Shown: positions 17,487 to 26,440, counted from the first letter of the stretch. The stretch: DNA of 64,000 nt from Desulfobacula sp. (GCF_030145145.1 NZ_JAQYWD010000028.1:21947-85946), one strand, 5' to 3'. Translations and numbers: made by a program. The notes: generated from the sequence alone by a model not told the origin.

Positions 17487-18434
17487 ATGGAAAAAAAAAC
17501 AAAAGACTTCAAACACCTTGAAAAATGGCAAAGCACCCTGGCCAATTGTATCCGATGCGGATATTGTTTTGAACACTGCCCCATGTTCAAGCACACCAGC
17601 TGGGAATCTGATGCCCCAAGGGCAAAAATCATTACCGCTTTCGGACTGTTATCCGGAGAGGTTGAACCATCGGAATCAGCAGCAGATAAAATGTTTTCCT
17701 GTTTTTTTTGTGGCCGATGTGAAGCGGCCTGTTCTTCAGGGGTTCCCTTAACTGAAATTTTTATTGATGCGAAAAAAGATCTTGTTGAAATGGGGCTCAA
17801 AGGCCCTGGAACCACCTCGACAACCGAATTAAATTGCGCCCGCTGTCTCATTTGTGTGGGATCCTGCCCCCATGATGCCCGGTTCTATGACGGGAAAGGG
17901 ATTGCCACGGATCCGACCAAATGCCAGTCCTGTGGTATCTGCCTTGATGTCTGTCCCGCAGGAGCCGCTAAAATTAAAAATGATTTTGGAACCAACAGTG
18001 ACAATTTGATTGAGAGGGCCGCCACCTTTTTAGACACCCATGAATCGGCCAAGGCCATCATTTTTGCCTGTAACTGGTCCTATTACCCCGAACTTCAGGC
18101 ATCCCTGCTCCCGGAATCCGAGACCAGGGACAAGGGGTATGAAATCCTGGTAAACATGTGCGGGGGACGTCTTGGCGCACACCTGCTCATGGCCCCCTTT
18201 CTTCACAATGCCTGGGGGGTGATGGCCGCGGTCTGTCCGGACGGTGACTGCCGGCATGATGGCAACCTGAGGGCCAAAAAGGTCATTGAGACCCTACGCA
18301 ATACCTTCAAAAGCATCGATATCAACCCGGAAAGAATTCAGCTCGTCCAGATCCCGGCCGGGGACAAGACATTGTTCCAGGCGGAAATTGATACATTTAT
18401 TGACACGCTCAATCAACTGGGCCCCATACGATAA
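17487..18434 (+). CDS. Multi-cluster FeS protein with HdrC-like and MvhD-like domains
   Basis: A 315-residue protein from ATG 17487 (AAGGTGA upstream). Four Cys groups follow each other: CIRCGYCFEHCP, CFFCGRCEAAC, CARCLICVGSCP and CQSCGICLDVCP, enough for about four 4Fe-4S clusters. The C-terminal third (IIFACNWSYYPELQ, NMCGGRLGAHLLM, VCPDGDCRHDGN) resembles the MvhD/FrhD hydrogenase delta subunit, which links hydrogenase or dehydrogenase electrons to heterodisulfide reductase. Placed between glcD and larA, it is the likely electron acceptor subunit of the dehydrogenase. The MvhD part is unusual for a lactate dehydrogenase partner. Confidence 0.85.
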   Translation: MEKKTKDFKHLEKWQSTLANCIRCGYCFEHCPMFKHTSWESDAPRAKIITAFGLLSGEVEPSESAADKMFSCFFCGRCEAACSSGVPLTEIFIDAKKDLVEMGLKGPGTTSTTELNCARCLICVGSCPHDARFYDGKGIATDPTKCQSCGICLDVCPAGAAKIKNDFGTNSDNLIERAATFLDTHESAKAIIFACNWSYYPELQASLLPESETRDKGYEILVNMCGGRLGAHLLMAPFLHNAWGVMAAVCPDGDCRHDGNLRAKKVIETLRNTFKSIDINPERIQLVQIPAGDKTLFQAEIDTFIDTLNQLGPIR

Positions 18435-18447
18435 GGGAGAAACGGGT

Positions 18448-19692
18448 ATGAAGGTTAATGTTCCCTATGGGAAAGAGGGTACCCTGGCCGTTGACATCAG
18501 CGATGCTGTCAAGGTTGATTTTCTTGAAGCCAATGATGTCAACATCGATAATGAAGACAAAACCATTCTCACGGCCATCCATCAGCCCATCAACAGCAAA
18601 CCGTTTATTGAATTTTTAAGGGGGGCAAAAAAGGTGCTGGTCATTGTCAATGATGCCACGAGACCCACCCCCACACAAAAAATTATCGGGTTTATCTTTG
18701 ATGAATTACAACACACGGATTTTAATTTCATTATTGCCACCGGGGCCCACAGGGGACCGTCACCGGAGGAATATCTTCAGATTTTCGGTTCTTTTTATCC
18801 CGACATAAAGGACCGGATTATTGTTCATGATGCCAGGGCCACCGAAGACCTGGTATTCCTGGGCACCTCCACCAATGGAACAGATATGTATGTCAACAAG
18901 GCCGGGGTTGAAGCTGACAAGATTATCATTATTTCTTCTGTGGAGCCCCATTATTTTGCCGGGTATACCGGGGGAAGAAAATCCTTTTTACCGGGGATTG
19001 CCGGGTATGGCACCATCGAGCAGAACCACAAGCTGGCCCTTGTTCCCGAAGCCAGGGCTTTGGCCCTTGACGGCAACCCGGTTCATGAAGATATGATGGA
19101 TGCCATTAAAACCGTCAAACAGGATATCTTCTCCATCATGACAGTCCTGGACAAGCACCATAATGTTTATGCCGCCTGCTGCGGCCACATTCATGATTCC
19201 TTTCATGCCGCCATTGCCCGGGCCAACGAGGTATTTGCAGCCCCTTTAACGGCCAAAGCCGATATTGTGGTATCCGTGGTAACATTTCCCCAGGATATTG
19301 ACCTGTACCAGGCCCAGAAAGGCATTGACAATGCAAAGCTGGCCCTGAAAAAAGACGGGATCATGATCCTGGTGGCAAAATGCCGGTGCGGTATCGGCGG
19401 CAAGGCCTTTGCCGATCTCCTGGGGTCCAGTGACACGCCTGAAGCAGCCCTTGAAACCATTAAACGAGGATATGTTTTAGGGTATCACAAAGCGGCTAAA
19501 ATGGCTGAAATCGGACTTTGGGCACAAATGTGGGGAGTAACGGACGTAGATCCAGACCTCATTTCAAAATTATTCATCAAACCGTTTAAAGACCTGCAGA
19601 CGGCTGTTGACAAGGCCCTGGAAGAAAAAGGCCGGGATGCCACCGTCCTGTTTTTGATGGATGGCGGGCTCACCGTCCCCTTGATGAAATAA
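18448..19692 (+). CDS. larA: Nickel-dependent 2-hydroxyacid racemase, LarA family
   Basis: A 414-residue protein from ATG 18448 with GGGAGA upstream. LarA motifs are present: DATRPTP, TGAHRGPSPEE (substrate/pincer His), SVEPHYFAGYTGGRKSFLPG (metal-binding His and the Lys that carries the nickel-pincer nucleotide). LarA interconverts lactate enantiomers; relatives act on other 2-hydroxyacids. In an operon with glcD and the FeS protein it would allow both lactate enantiomers to be oxidised. The cofactor-synthesis genes larB, larC and larE are not in this window. The stop codon lies inside the stem of the terminator at 19687-19724. Confidence 0.9.
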   Translation: MKVNVPYGKEGTLAVDISDAVKVDFLEANDVNIDNEDKTILTAIHQPINSKPFIEFLRGAKKVLVIVNDATRPTPTQKIIGFIFDELQHTDFNFIIATGAHRGPSPEEYLQIFGSFYPDIKDRIIVHDARATEDLVFLGTSTNGTDMYVNKAGVEADKIIIISSVEPHYFAGYTGGRKSFLPGIAGYGTIEQNHKLALVPEARALALDGNPVHEDMMDAIKTVKQDIFSIMTVLDKHHNVYAACCGHIHDSFHAAIARANEVFAAPLTAKADIVVSVVTFPQDIDLYQAQKGIDNAKLALKKDGIMILVAKCRCGIGGKAFADLLGSSDTPEAALETIKRGYVLGYHKAAKMAEIGLWAQMWGVTDVDPDLISKLFIKPFKDLQTAVDKALEEKGRDATVLFLMDGGLTVPLMK

Positions 19693-19724
19693 GGGACCTT
19701 TTCCCTAGATCAGGTCCCTTATTT
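19687..19724. terminator. Bidirectional terminator between larA and etfA
   Basis: A perfect 13-base inverted repeat (AAATAAGGGACCT at 19687-19699, AGGTCCCTTATTT at 19712-19724) with a 12-base loop. The A/T outer arms give T tracts in both directions, suited to terminating the converging larA and etfA transcripts. The TAA stop of larA (19690-19692) is part of the stem. Confidence 0.9.
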
Positions 19725-19745
19725 TAATGCGCTTTTTATGGATCG

Positions 19746-20714
19746 TTAAAGGTCGTTAATCGCTTCGGTAAGTTCCGGCATAAACTCAAGGATATCTGCC
19801 ACAATACCCACGTCCGCCACCTGAAAAATAGGGGCTTTGGGGTTCTTGTTAACGGCAACGATGAACGGATTGCCCTTTACACCGCCCATATGCTGGAAGG
19901 AACCGGATATCCCCATGGCCATGTATACCTTGGGTTTAACCGTCTGGCCGGAGGTGCCGACCTGGCGGGATTTTTCCAGCCATTTGGCATCAACAATGGG
20001 CCTTGAACAGGACACAACCGATTTCATGGCTTCGGCCAGTTCCTGGGCAATTTCAATATTTTCTTCATCCTCAATTCCCCGGCCAACAGATACCAGTACA
20101 TCGGATTTGGTAATATCGACATCCCCCACTTCTGCCGCAACAAGTTCAAGGAATTTTCTTTTTGAGGACAGGTCTCCGGCATCACCGGATTTATCAATAA
20201 TAGATCCGCCGGCAGCCCCCCCCTCAACCGGTGCAAAAGATCCGGGTCTGATGCTGATGACAGCGCCGGAAGCGATATCAATGGTCACATGGGTACTGAC
20301 AGCCCCGCCAAGTTCCTGGCGAACCGCTTTCAGGGCGGTTCCGTCGATCCCTTCAAAATCAACAATATCTGCTGCATAGGATGAATCCATTTTAACGGAA
20401 AGACCGGGTGCCAGATCCATTCCAAAAGTATTGTGGGGCACAAGAAAAATAGCATCGGCCGGAATAACATTCACCAGGGCTTTCCTGATGACTTCGGCAT
20501 TGGGATAGGCAAAATCTGCCTGATTAATTTTAATAACCTCTGAATAAACGCTGGTCATCTCGTTGGCCACGGCATCCACATCAGCCCCTGATCCGACGAC
20601 AACAGCCGTTAAAGAAGCACTCTCATCAATTTTTTTGGCAGCTGAAGGGAACTCCAATGCCACGTCTTCAGCAGCACCGTTGTTAAATGGAATATATGCA
20701 AAAATTTGTGTCAT
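19746..20714 (-). CDS. etfA: Electron transfer flavoprotein alpha subunit
   Basis: A 322-residue EtfA. The C-terminal FAD domain contains VSVGRGIEDEENIEIAQEL, SCSRPIVDAKWLEKSRQVG, TVKPKVYMAMGISGSFQHM and AVNKNPKAPIFQVADVGIV, all typical. It forms a heterodimer with EtfB, whose gene ends 2 bases upstream; GGAGGG for etfA lies inside the end of etfB. It carries FAD and passes electrons from acyl-CoA or hydroxyacid dehydrogenases to the membrane oxidoreductase encoded first in this operon. Confidence 0.95.
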   Translation of the reverse strand: MTQIFAYIPFNNGAAEDVALEFPSAAKKIDESASLTAVVVGSGADVDAVANEMTSVYSEVIKINQADFAYPNAEVIRKALVNVIPADAIFLVPHNTFGMDLAPGLSVKMDSSYAADIVDFEGIDGTALKAVRQELGGAVSTHVTIDIASGAVISIRPGSFAPVEGGAAGGSIIDKSGDAGDLSSKRKFLELVAAEVGDVDITKSDVLVSVGRGIEDEENIEIAQELAEAMKSVVSCSRPIVDAKWLEKSRQVGTSGQTVKPKVYMAMGISGSFQHMGGVKGNPFIVAVNKNPKAPIFQVADVGIVADILEFMPELTEAINDL

Positions 20715-20716
20715 GA

Positions 20717-21502
20717 TTAGAGCCCTCCTTTTGCTTTAAGCTTCTCAATCAATTTTTCAATAATCTCACCCGTGGAGCCTTCAAGCATTTCCGCACCATC
20801 CCCCATATCCGGTACAAAATAATCGACTCTCCGGGTTTTTGCGCCGGCATTACCCACACTGCCGGCATCAATACCGAGATCACCTGCTCCCTTTACAGGG
20901 ATATCCACACTGGCCACTTTTCTGATACCGCGGATGCCCACATAACGGGGTTCATTAATACCCGTCTGAATGGAAAGAACACAGGGCAGTTCTATTTCAT
21001 TCATTTCCTGGTTTCCACCCTCGATTTCTCTGCCCACTATAATTTTACCATCACCGACCTCAATTTTATTCACCAATGAGGCGTAGGGCATGTCCAGCAT
21101 GGCAGCCACCATTCCCCCCACCTGACCGGCCCCTTCATCTGCCTGGGCCCCGGTCATGATCAGGTCGTAGTTGCCTTTTTCGATTTCTGCCTTAAGGATA
21201 GTGGCAATTCCCTTCCCATCAGATGCCTCAAATGCATCATCGGAAAGGAGGATGCCGTCATTGGCACCCATTGCCATTTCACGCCGCAGCACTTCTTCGG
21301 ATTCATCATCACCCACCGTGATAACCGTCACATTTCCGCCAACGTTATCCACGATCTGAATCGCTTCTTCAACCGCATAGTTATCCCATTCATTCACTGA
21401 ATAAACCAAGTCATCTCGATCAAGATCATTTCCGGCACTGTTGAGTTCAAATTCATTCTCAGCAGTATCGGGCACTCGCTTGACACATACCAAAATCTCC
21501 AT
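20717..21502 (-). CDS. etfB: Electron transfer flavoprotein beta subunit
   Basis: A 261-residue EtfB: MEILVCVKRVPDTAENEFEL at the start, YSVNEWDNYAVEEAIQI, LIMTGAQADEGAGQVGGMVA and PCVLSIQTGINEPRY. It binds AMP or, in bifurcating forms, a second FAD; I cannot decide between these by eye. The gene lies between the membrane FeS oxidoreductase gene and etfA on the same strand, so the likely role is a non-bifurcating electron carrier to menaquinone. Confidence 0.95.
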   Translation of the reverse strand: MEILVCVKRVPDTAENEFELNSAGNDLDRDDLVYSVNEWDNYAVEEAIQIVDNVGGNVTVITVGDDESEEVLRREMAMGANDGILLSDDAFEASDGKGIATILKAEIEKGNYDLIMTGAQADEGAGQVGGMVAAMLDMPYASLVNKIEVGDGKIIVGREIEGGNQEMNEIELPCVLSIQTGINEPRYVGIRGIRKVASVDIPVKGAGDLGIDAGSVGNAGAKTRRVDYFVPDMGDGAEMLEGSTGEIIEKLIEKLKAKGGL

Positions 21503-21571
21503 TATTGTCTCCTTTAAATCAAGTAATCGTCACAGGTTTTTTAACCTTAGAAACCCGTAACACATTTATTG

Positions 21572-23635
21572 TTAAGCAAGATGCTGCTCAATGAGTTCTG
21601 TAAAATCCAACGCTTCCATCTCTCCTTCTTTGCCTGCAACCTTGATGGCATCCTGGATATTGACCAGGCAGAAAGGACAGGCCGTCACAATAACCGTTGC
21701 GCCGGCCTCAGCAGCCATATTCACTCTTAAAACGCCCATTCTTGTTTCTTCTTCCGGTTCATAGAAGAGCATCAGCCCCCCTCCGCCACAGCAAAAGGAT
21801 CGATCCCGGCTCTTTTCAAGCTCTACCCGGGTTAACCCGTCAATGGCATCAAGGGCCTGTCGGGGATCTTCATATATCCCGTTATGACGTCCCAGGTAAC
21901 AGGGATCATGATACACATACACCGCATCCGGATTTTGACAGGGCTTCAGGTCAAGCTCCCCTGCGGCTATTTTCTCCGCAACCACCTGACTGATATGCTT
22001 GACCGGCGGCAGACCCGTATAATCATTTTTCAATGCATTATAGGCATGGGGATCTGCTGTTACGATCTGTTTTACCCCTGTTTCCAAAATAGCCTCGGTA
22101 TTTTGGGCTTTCAGATCCTGGTACAGCATTTCTTCACCAAACCGCAACACTTCGTTTCCACTGTCTTTTTCCAGTTTACCCAGGATACCGAAATCAACCC
22201 CGGCCTTGTTGAGGATAATTGATGTCCGTCTGGCGATCTCCTGGATATTATCATCATAGGATGTAATACTGTCTACAAAATAGAGGGTGTCGGCTGCATC
22301 CTTGGCAAGGTCTTTAATCTGCCAGTTGGCTTTAAATTCTTTATCATTGGCCCATTCTGCCCGCTTTTTCTCCATTTTCCCATAGGGGTTTCCCCGTTTT
22401 TCAAGGGCTTTTAACGGTTTTTGCAGAGACTGGGGTACCATGCCTTCATCCACCATCCCCCGTCGAAGGTCAACCATTTTATCAATATATTCGATTCCCA
22501 GCGGGCACTCTTCTTCACAGGCACCGCAGGTGGTACAGGACCAGATTTCATCTTCCGTATAAATATCTTCCACCAATAATTTGCTCTTGTAAATTTCTCC
22601 GGAAAACGGATAATTCTTAAAGATCAAATCCCTGGCCTTGATGGTGATAAACCGGGGGGATAAGGGCCGGCCCACTGCATTGGCAGGACATTGATCAGAG
22701 CATCGGCCACAATCCGCACACGAGTAGAAATCCAGCATATGCTTCCAGGTAAAATCTTCCAGGGTTTTGACACCAAAGGACTCAAGATCATCCAGTCGAT
22801 CATCAGAGACCCCATGCATGACCGGCTTGATATTGCCTTTTTTGACCCGCATGAAAAACACATTAAAAATAGAGGTGATGACGTGAAAATGTTTTCCCAA
22901 AGGCAAAAAGCAAAGGAAGAAGAAAAACGTCAAATCATGAACAAAATAGGTGAAGATATGAAGTCCCTGGAGTAGATTTTGAGACGCGGATGCCAGCATG
23001 CCTTTAAAAATCCAGACCAGAGACAACGGCGCCAGAAAATGTTCCACCCCGGTATGCTGAAATTCATATGCCAGCTCAGAGGCTTCATAAAGACTTTCCG
23101 ATATCATGAGGGTGGCAATAATACCCAACACAAAAACCGCTTCTGCCGTATGGTCATGGCCGTATTTTTCAGGAACATCATACCGTTTGGGTTTATAGAT
23201 GCCCCTTCGGACAGCGGCAATGATACACGCGACAAGGACAAGGGTTGCGGCATAATCTTTAACAAAATTATAGATATCGCCCAACACCCCCCCCAACCCG
23301 GGGAGTACAAATCCATCCGAGACACCAATGATCACCAGTGAGGTCGACCGAATGGACAGGATTAAGAACCCGGCGAAGATCATGATATGCAGCACGCCTG
23401 CCAGCATATACCGGGGCTGCCGCATCTGTCCCAGCCAGATAACAACAAGATTTTTGACCCGCTGTCCAATTTGATCAAACCGGTTATCCGGGTTCGCCCT
23501 TACCAGGGGTGCAATCCGCCGGGCCATAATGTACGTGAACACGCCTACCCCGATGATAGGCAACACAAATGATAATATGGCCGCGGGAAATATCCCGAAA
23601 AACTTGAAACTTGCCGGCCCGATTATTGAAGACAT
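21572..23635 (-). CDS. ETF:menaquinone oxidoreductase, membrane FeS type (EMO)
   Basis: A 687-residue protein. Residues 1 to about 290 contain about six membrane helices of the NarI/DsrM-like haem b type. Then come two 4Fe-4S motifs, CADCGRCSDQCP and CTTCGACEEECP, and two CCG-type domains of the HdrD/DsrK kind; the second is complete with HDPCYLGRHNG, FCCGGGGLMLF and TACPFCLVN. This is the DUF224 membrane oxidoreductase that accepts electrons from ETF and reduces menaquinone in anaerobic fatty-acid oxidisers. It precedes etfB and etfA in one operon and has GGAGG at its start. Confidence 0.9.
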   Translation of the reverse strand: MSSIIGPASFKFFGIFPAAILSFVLPIIGVGVFTYIMARRIAPLVRANPDNRFDQIGQRVKNLVVIWLGQMRQPRYMLAGVLHIMIFAGFLILSIRSTSLVIIGVSDGFVLPGLGGVLGDIYNFVKDYAATLVLVACIIAAVRRGIYKPKRYDVPEKYGHDHTAEAVFVLGIIATLMISESLYEASELAYEFQHTGVEHFLAPLSLVWIFKGMLASASQNLLQGLHIFTYFVHDLTFFFFLCFLPLGKHFHVITSIFNVFFMRVKKGNIKPVMHGVSDDRLDDLESFGVKTLEDFTWKHMLDFYSCADCGRCSDQCPANAVGRPLSPRFITIKARDLIFKNYPFSGEIYKSKLLVEDIYTEDEIWSCTTCGACEEECPLGIEYIDKMVDLRRGMVDEGMVPQSLQKPLKALEKRGNPYGKMEKKRAEWANDKEFKANWQIKDLAKDAADTLYFVDSITSYDDNIQEIARRTSIILNKAGVDFGILGKLEKDSGNEVLRFGEEMLYQDLKAQNTEAILETGVKQIVTADPHAYNALKNDYTGLPPVKHISQVVAEKIAAGELDLKPCQNPDAVYVYHDPCYLGRHNGIYEDPRQALDAIDGLTRVELEKSRDRSFCCGGGGLMLFYEPEEETRMGVLRVNMAAEAGATVIVTACPFCLVNIQDAIKVAGKEGEMEALDFTELIEQHLA

Positions 23636-23668
23636 ACTTCTTACCTCCCAAATATTTTTTTTAAGCGT

Positions 23669-23683
23669 AATGAATAAAACTCA
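23669..23683. promoter_or_regulatory. Possible TetR half-site upstream of EMO
   Basis: AATGAATAAAACTCA repeats the first ten bases of the palindrome at 24395-24412 (AATGAATAAA), with a degraded second arm. It lies about 35 bases before the EMO start, a suitable place for the adjacent TetR protein to act. Confidence 0.3.
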
Positions 23684-23784
23684 AAAAGCTTTAATAAACA
23701 TGACCGAACACGTCAAGTAAAAAACAGTATTCAAAAAATTTATGTCATTCAAATGCTATATCTCATTAAACCATTAAAACCCCA

Positions 23785-24369
23785 TCACTGACCCCTGACA
23801 CCCGTCAGGTAAAGATCCACCAGCGGATCTGCCATTGAAACCAGATCATACCTGCCATCAGCCGACACCCAGGTACTGATGACCCCTTCGACTGCACCCA
23901 GAATAAACCGTTTCACCAGACCGACAAAAAGGTCCTGGCGAATGGTGCCTTCAATCTGGCCCTGCTCAATGATATCTGACAAAAGATCCAGATACATTTT
24001 TGATATATCTTTAATCTGAAACTCAATATCCCTTAAATACCGGACTTCTGACTGGAAAATAATGGCCATGTTTTTATCATTTTGAAATTCCTCAAGATGA
24101 CAGTGAATTAGCCGACGGAGTTTCTCTTCGGCATTTCGACCCTTTTCAACGGCCGCATGCATTTTTTTAAACACAACAGTGGTTTTAAACGTGATGAACT
24201 GGTATAAAATGTCGTCTTTATTTTTAAAATACAAATACAAGGTTCCGTCTGCTACACCGGCCTGGGCGGCTATCTGGGAGATGGTTGCCTTGTAGAATCC
24301 AAGTTCCGCAAACACGGCCCCGGCACTGTTGAGTATGTTATGATATTTTTCCGTTTTATTTTTCTGCAA
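23785..24369 (-). CDS. TetR/AcrR-family regulator, FadR-like
   Basis: A 194-residue regulator with an N-terminal TetR helix-turn-helix (ISQIAAQAGVADGTLYLYFKNKDDIL near residues 25-52) and a ligand-binding C-terminal domain with HCHLEEFQNDKNMAIIFQSE, as in FadR/YsiA-type TetR proteins that sense acyl-CoA. It lies immediately upstream of the EMO-etfB-etfA operon on the same strand, with about 150 bases between. Palindromes at 24395-24412 and 24564-24581 are candidate operators for autoregulation and for the divergent aldolase-like gene. Confidence 0.88.
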   Translation of the reverse strand: MQKNKTEKYHNILNSAGAVFAELGFYKATISQIAAQAGVADGTLYLYFKNKDDILYQFITFKTTVVFKKMHAAVEKGRNAEEKLRRLIHCHLEEFQNDKNMAIIFQSEVRYLRDIEFQIKDISKMYLDLLSDIIEQGQIEGTIRQDLFVGLVKRFILGAVEGVISTWVSADGRYDLVSMADPLVDLYLTGVRGQ

Positions 24370-24394
24370 ACCGGTTCAACCCTTCCTAAATATG

Positions 24395-24412
24395 AATGAA
24401 TAAAGATTCATT
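24395..24412. promoter_or_regulatory. Candidate TetR operator palindrome
   Basis: AATGAATAAAGATTCATT has perfect 7-base arms and a 4-base centre. It lies 26-43 bases upstream of the TetR start. The extended left arm TGAATGA matches the half-site of the Bacillus FadR box as I recall it (TGAATGAMTAKTCATTCA). Confidence 0.55.
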
Positions 24413-24563
24413 ATTTAACAAAAGATTTTTATAAATGTCAAGGGGATTATGATTATTGATACCTCCTTCTCCATATAATATTTAATCTAATTTTACAGAT
24501 AGTTATAGAATCTTATTTTTTTGGTTTTTAAAATCACTTTAATTCAATGTGGACAATACAAAC

Positions 24564-24581
24564 ATGAACATTCATTCATTC
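24564..24581. promoter_or_regulatory. Second TGAATGA-type repeat upstream of the aldolase-like gene
   Basis: ATGAACATTCATTCATTC contains overlapping ATTCATT half-sites, the same motif as in the palindrome at 24395-24412. It is about 90 bases upstream of the plus-strand gene at 24669. In between, the roughly 300-base intergenic region is AT-rich with no gene visible. Confidence 0.4.
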
Positions 24582-24668
24582 TTCAATATATCTTGATTTT
24601 AAACCGGTTTCATGTAAAAAATGACAGATCTTCATTTACCATAATCCCAGAAAATCAAGGAGGGTGAC

Positions 24669-25958
24669 ATGATACACTCAAAAATAACCGCTTCAGATTT
24701 TGAAAAAGCACTTGATATCGGCAGGCCCCCTAATGTAAAGACACTGTTTCCCCACTCCAAAGCACTGCTGGTCAGTGGAAAATATATTGATCTGGCCATG
24801 TTGCGCAAGGGCAACTGCATGACCATTGCTGCCAACGGGCGTAACGCTTTTGTGATTCGGGGTGCCCTGGCCGCTGCCCAACGGGCCAATGCAGCCATTA
24901 TCATTGAAATTGCCAGATCAGAAGGGGGGACAGGGGCCTATTGCGCAGTAAATTTATGGAATATTGCCCGACAGACAGATGCCTTCATGAACGAACTGGG
25001 AATTACGATTCCCGTGGCCATCCATGCCGATCATTTTGGGATAAAAACCCCCGAAGACATAGACCCGGCTAAAACTGAAATCCAGTCCTTATTTGACGCG
25101 GGAATTACGTCCATTGCCATTGATGCCTCCCATATGCCGGATGAGCAGAACCTGCTGGCAAACCTTGCTTTGTATCCGTATATTCCTGACTGGGCCGGCC
25201 TTGAAACAGAAGTCGGTGAAATAAAAGGCAAACTGGGGCTTTCAACGGCACAAGAAGCCTGTTTCCTTATCCAGGGACTCAATGCCCACAATATTTTTCC
25301 CAACTGGATTGCCTTAAATAATGGTACCACCCATGGCATTGAAGCCAGTGATACCGGTATCAATGTCGAGTTGACCGCACAAATCCATGAGGCCCTTTCC
25401 AAATATAAAGTTTCCGGGGCACAGCACGGTACCTCAGGGAACAATTCCGACAGGCTCCGGGAGATCGCCTCAAAAACCCGGACAACCAAAGCCAATGTGG
25501 CAACGGCCCTGCAAATGATCTCCTGGGGGGTTGAAGTCAATGATTACGGGAACGCCATCCTGGACAAGGGTCAGTTTATCAAACACAGCGACCAGGGCGT
25601 TTCAGAGACGTTATGGGCTGAAATGCAGGCCTTTGCCCAAGCCAATAATTTAAAAGGCGGGGACTTTAAAAAATTGAACCTTCCCTTTGAAAGCAAATTT
25701 CTGGCCCAGCCAAAAGACATCCGGGACAGAATGGCAAAGGGGGTTGAGACCTTTGTGTTTGGTCTGCTCACCACGGTTTTTAACGCGACAGATACCGCCC
25801 CCATCGTGATCGATGAAATTATAAAAAACAACTCCCATGATCCGGGTTTCAAGGCTGAAAAAATTGAATCCGAAATGGACTGGACCAAAGAAAAAATATT
25901 GGAGAAAGCCACAGATATCAACACTGACAAGGGTCCCAAGGGAAACTTTGATGATTGA
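24669..25958 (+). CDS. Class II fructose-bisphosphate aldolase family protein
   Basis: A 429-residue zinc aldolase-fold protein. The family features appear in order: PVAIHADHFGI (catalytic Asp and first Zn His), GLETEVGEIKGK, IALNNGTTHGIE (second Zn His) and SGAQHGTSGN (third Zn His). It is longer than usual (about 350 residues) and its phosphate-binding loops are atypical, so its substrate may differ from fructose bisphosphate. AAGGAGGG precedes the ATG. The gene is divergent from the TetR regulator and may share its control. Confidence 0.78.
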   Translation: MIHSKITASDFEKALDIGRPPNVKTLFPHSKALLVSGKYIDLAMLRKGNCMTIAANGRNAFVIRGALAAAQRANAAIIIEIARSEGGTGAYCAVNLWNIARQTDAFMNELGITIPVAIHADHFGIKTPEDIDPAKTEIQSLFDAGITSIAIDASHMPDEQNLLANLALYPYIPDWAGLETEVGEIKGKLGLSTAQEACFLIQGLNAHNIFPNWIALNNGTTHGIEASDTGINVELTAQIHEALSKYKVSGAQHGTSGNNSDRLREIASKTRTTKANVATALQMISWGVEVNDYGNAILDKGQFIKHSDQGVSETLWAEMQAFAQANNLKGGDFKKLNLPFESKFLAQPKDIRDRMAKGVETFVFGLLTTVFNATDTAPIVIDEIIKNNSHDPGFKAEKIESEMDWTKEKILEKATDINTDKGPKGNFDD

Positions 25959-25967
25959 AAATAATAT

Positions 25968-25995
25968 TAAAGTTTTAATTTTCTCATACCGATAA
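25968..25995 (+). promoter_or_regulatory. Sigma-28 (FliA)-like promoter upstream of the flagellar cluster
   Basis: TAAAGTTT at 25968-25975 and ACCGATAA at 25988-25995 match the sigma-28 consensus TAAAGTTT/GCCGATAA except for one base and a spacer one base longer than standard. It lies just upstream of the DVU0524-like and flgM genes, where sigma-28 autoregulation is expected. Confidence 0.55.
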
Positions 25996-26017
25996 TGAGT
26001 TTTAAGGAGAAAATTAA

Positions 26018-26440
26018 ATGCAGATACCGTCATACCAGATACAAAATGTCCTGAAAGTTTACTCCCGGCAACTGAGCCAGGGCAGAATACTCAGCCGAAA
26101 CAAATCTGCCGCCATGAACAAACCGTCTGCTGACAGCGTGACCCTCTCCTCTGAAGGAAAAAGAAAGGCGATTATCGATAAGGTTGCCGCAAATATTGTG
26201 GACAAGATTATTACGGAAGGGCCGAAAGAAAAAAACGAAGAAGAGATCACCAGTCAAATTGAAAAAGAACTTGGTAAAAAGATTAATTTCACAAAAGATA
26301 AAACTCAGTTCACCTATACTGTGATTGATGAGAACAATCAAAAAGCAACCCATATATTATCTGTTGAAGATTCAAAATTCATTGTCAAGCGAATGACGGA
26401 ATTGGCAAGAGAAGTCGCGGACAGCAATATGGAGTTATAA
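26018..26440 (+). CDS. DVU0524-family FlgM-associated protein
   Basis: A 140-residue cytoplasmic protein starting MQIPSYQIQNVLKVYSRQLS, the characteristic opening of the DVU0524 family found next to flgM in Desulfobacterota. The rest is charged and helical (IVDKIITEGPKEKNEEEITS), with no membrane segment. Its molecular role is not known; the constant flgM link suggests a part in late flagellar gene control. AAGGAG lies 10 bases before the ATG. It shares a transcript with flgM after a 13-base gap. Confidence 0.8.
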   Translation: MQIPSYQIQNVLKVYSRQLSQGRILSRNKSAAMNKPSADSVTLSSEGKRKAIIDKVAANIVDKIITEGPKEKNEEEITSQIEKELGKKINFTKDKTQFTYTVIDENNQKATHILSVEDSKFIVKRMTELAREVADSNMEL

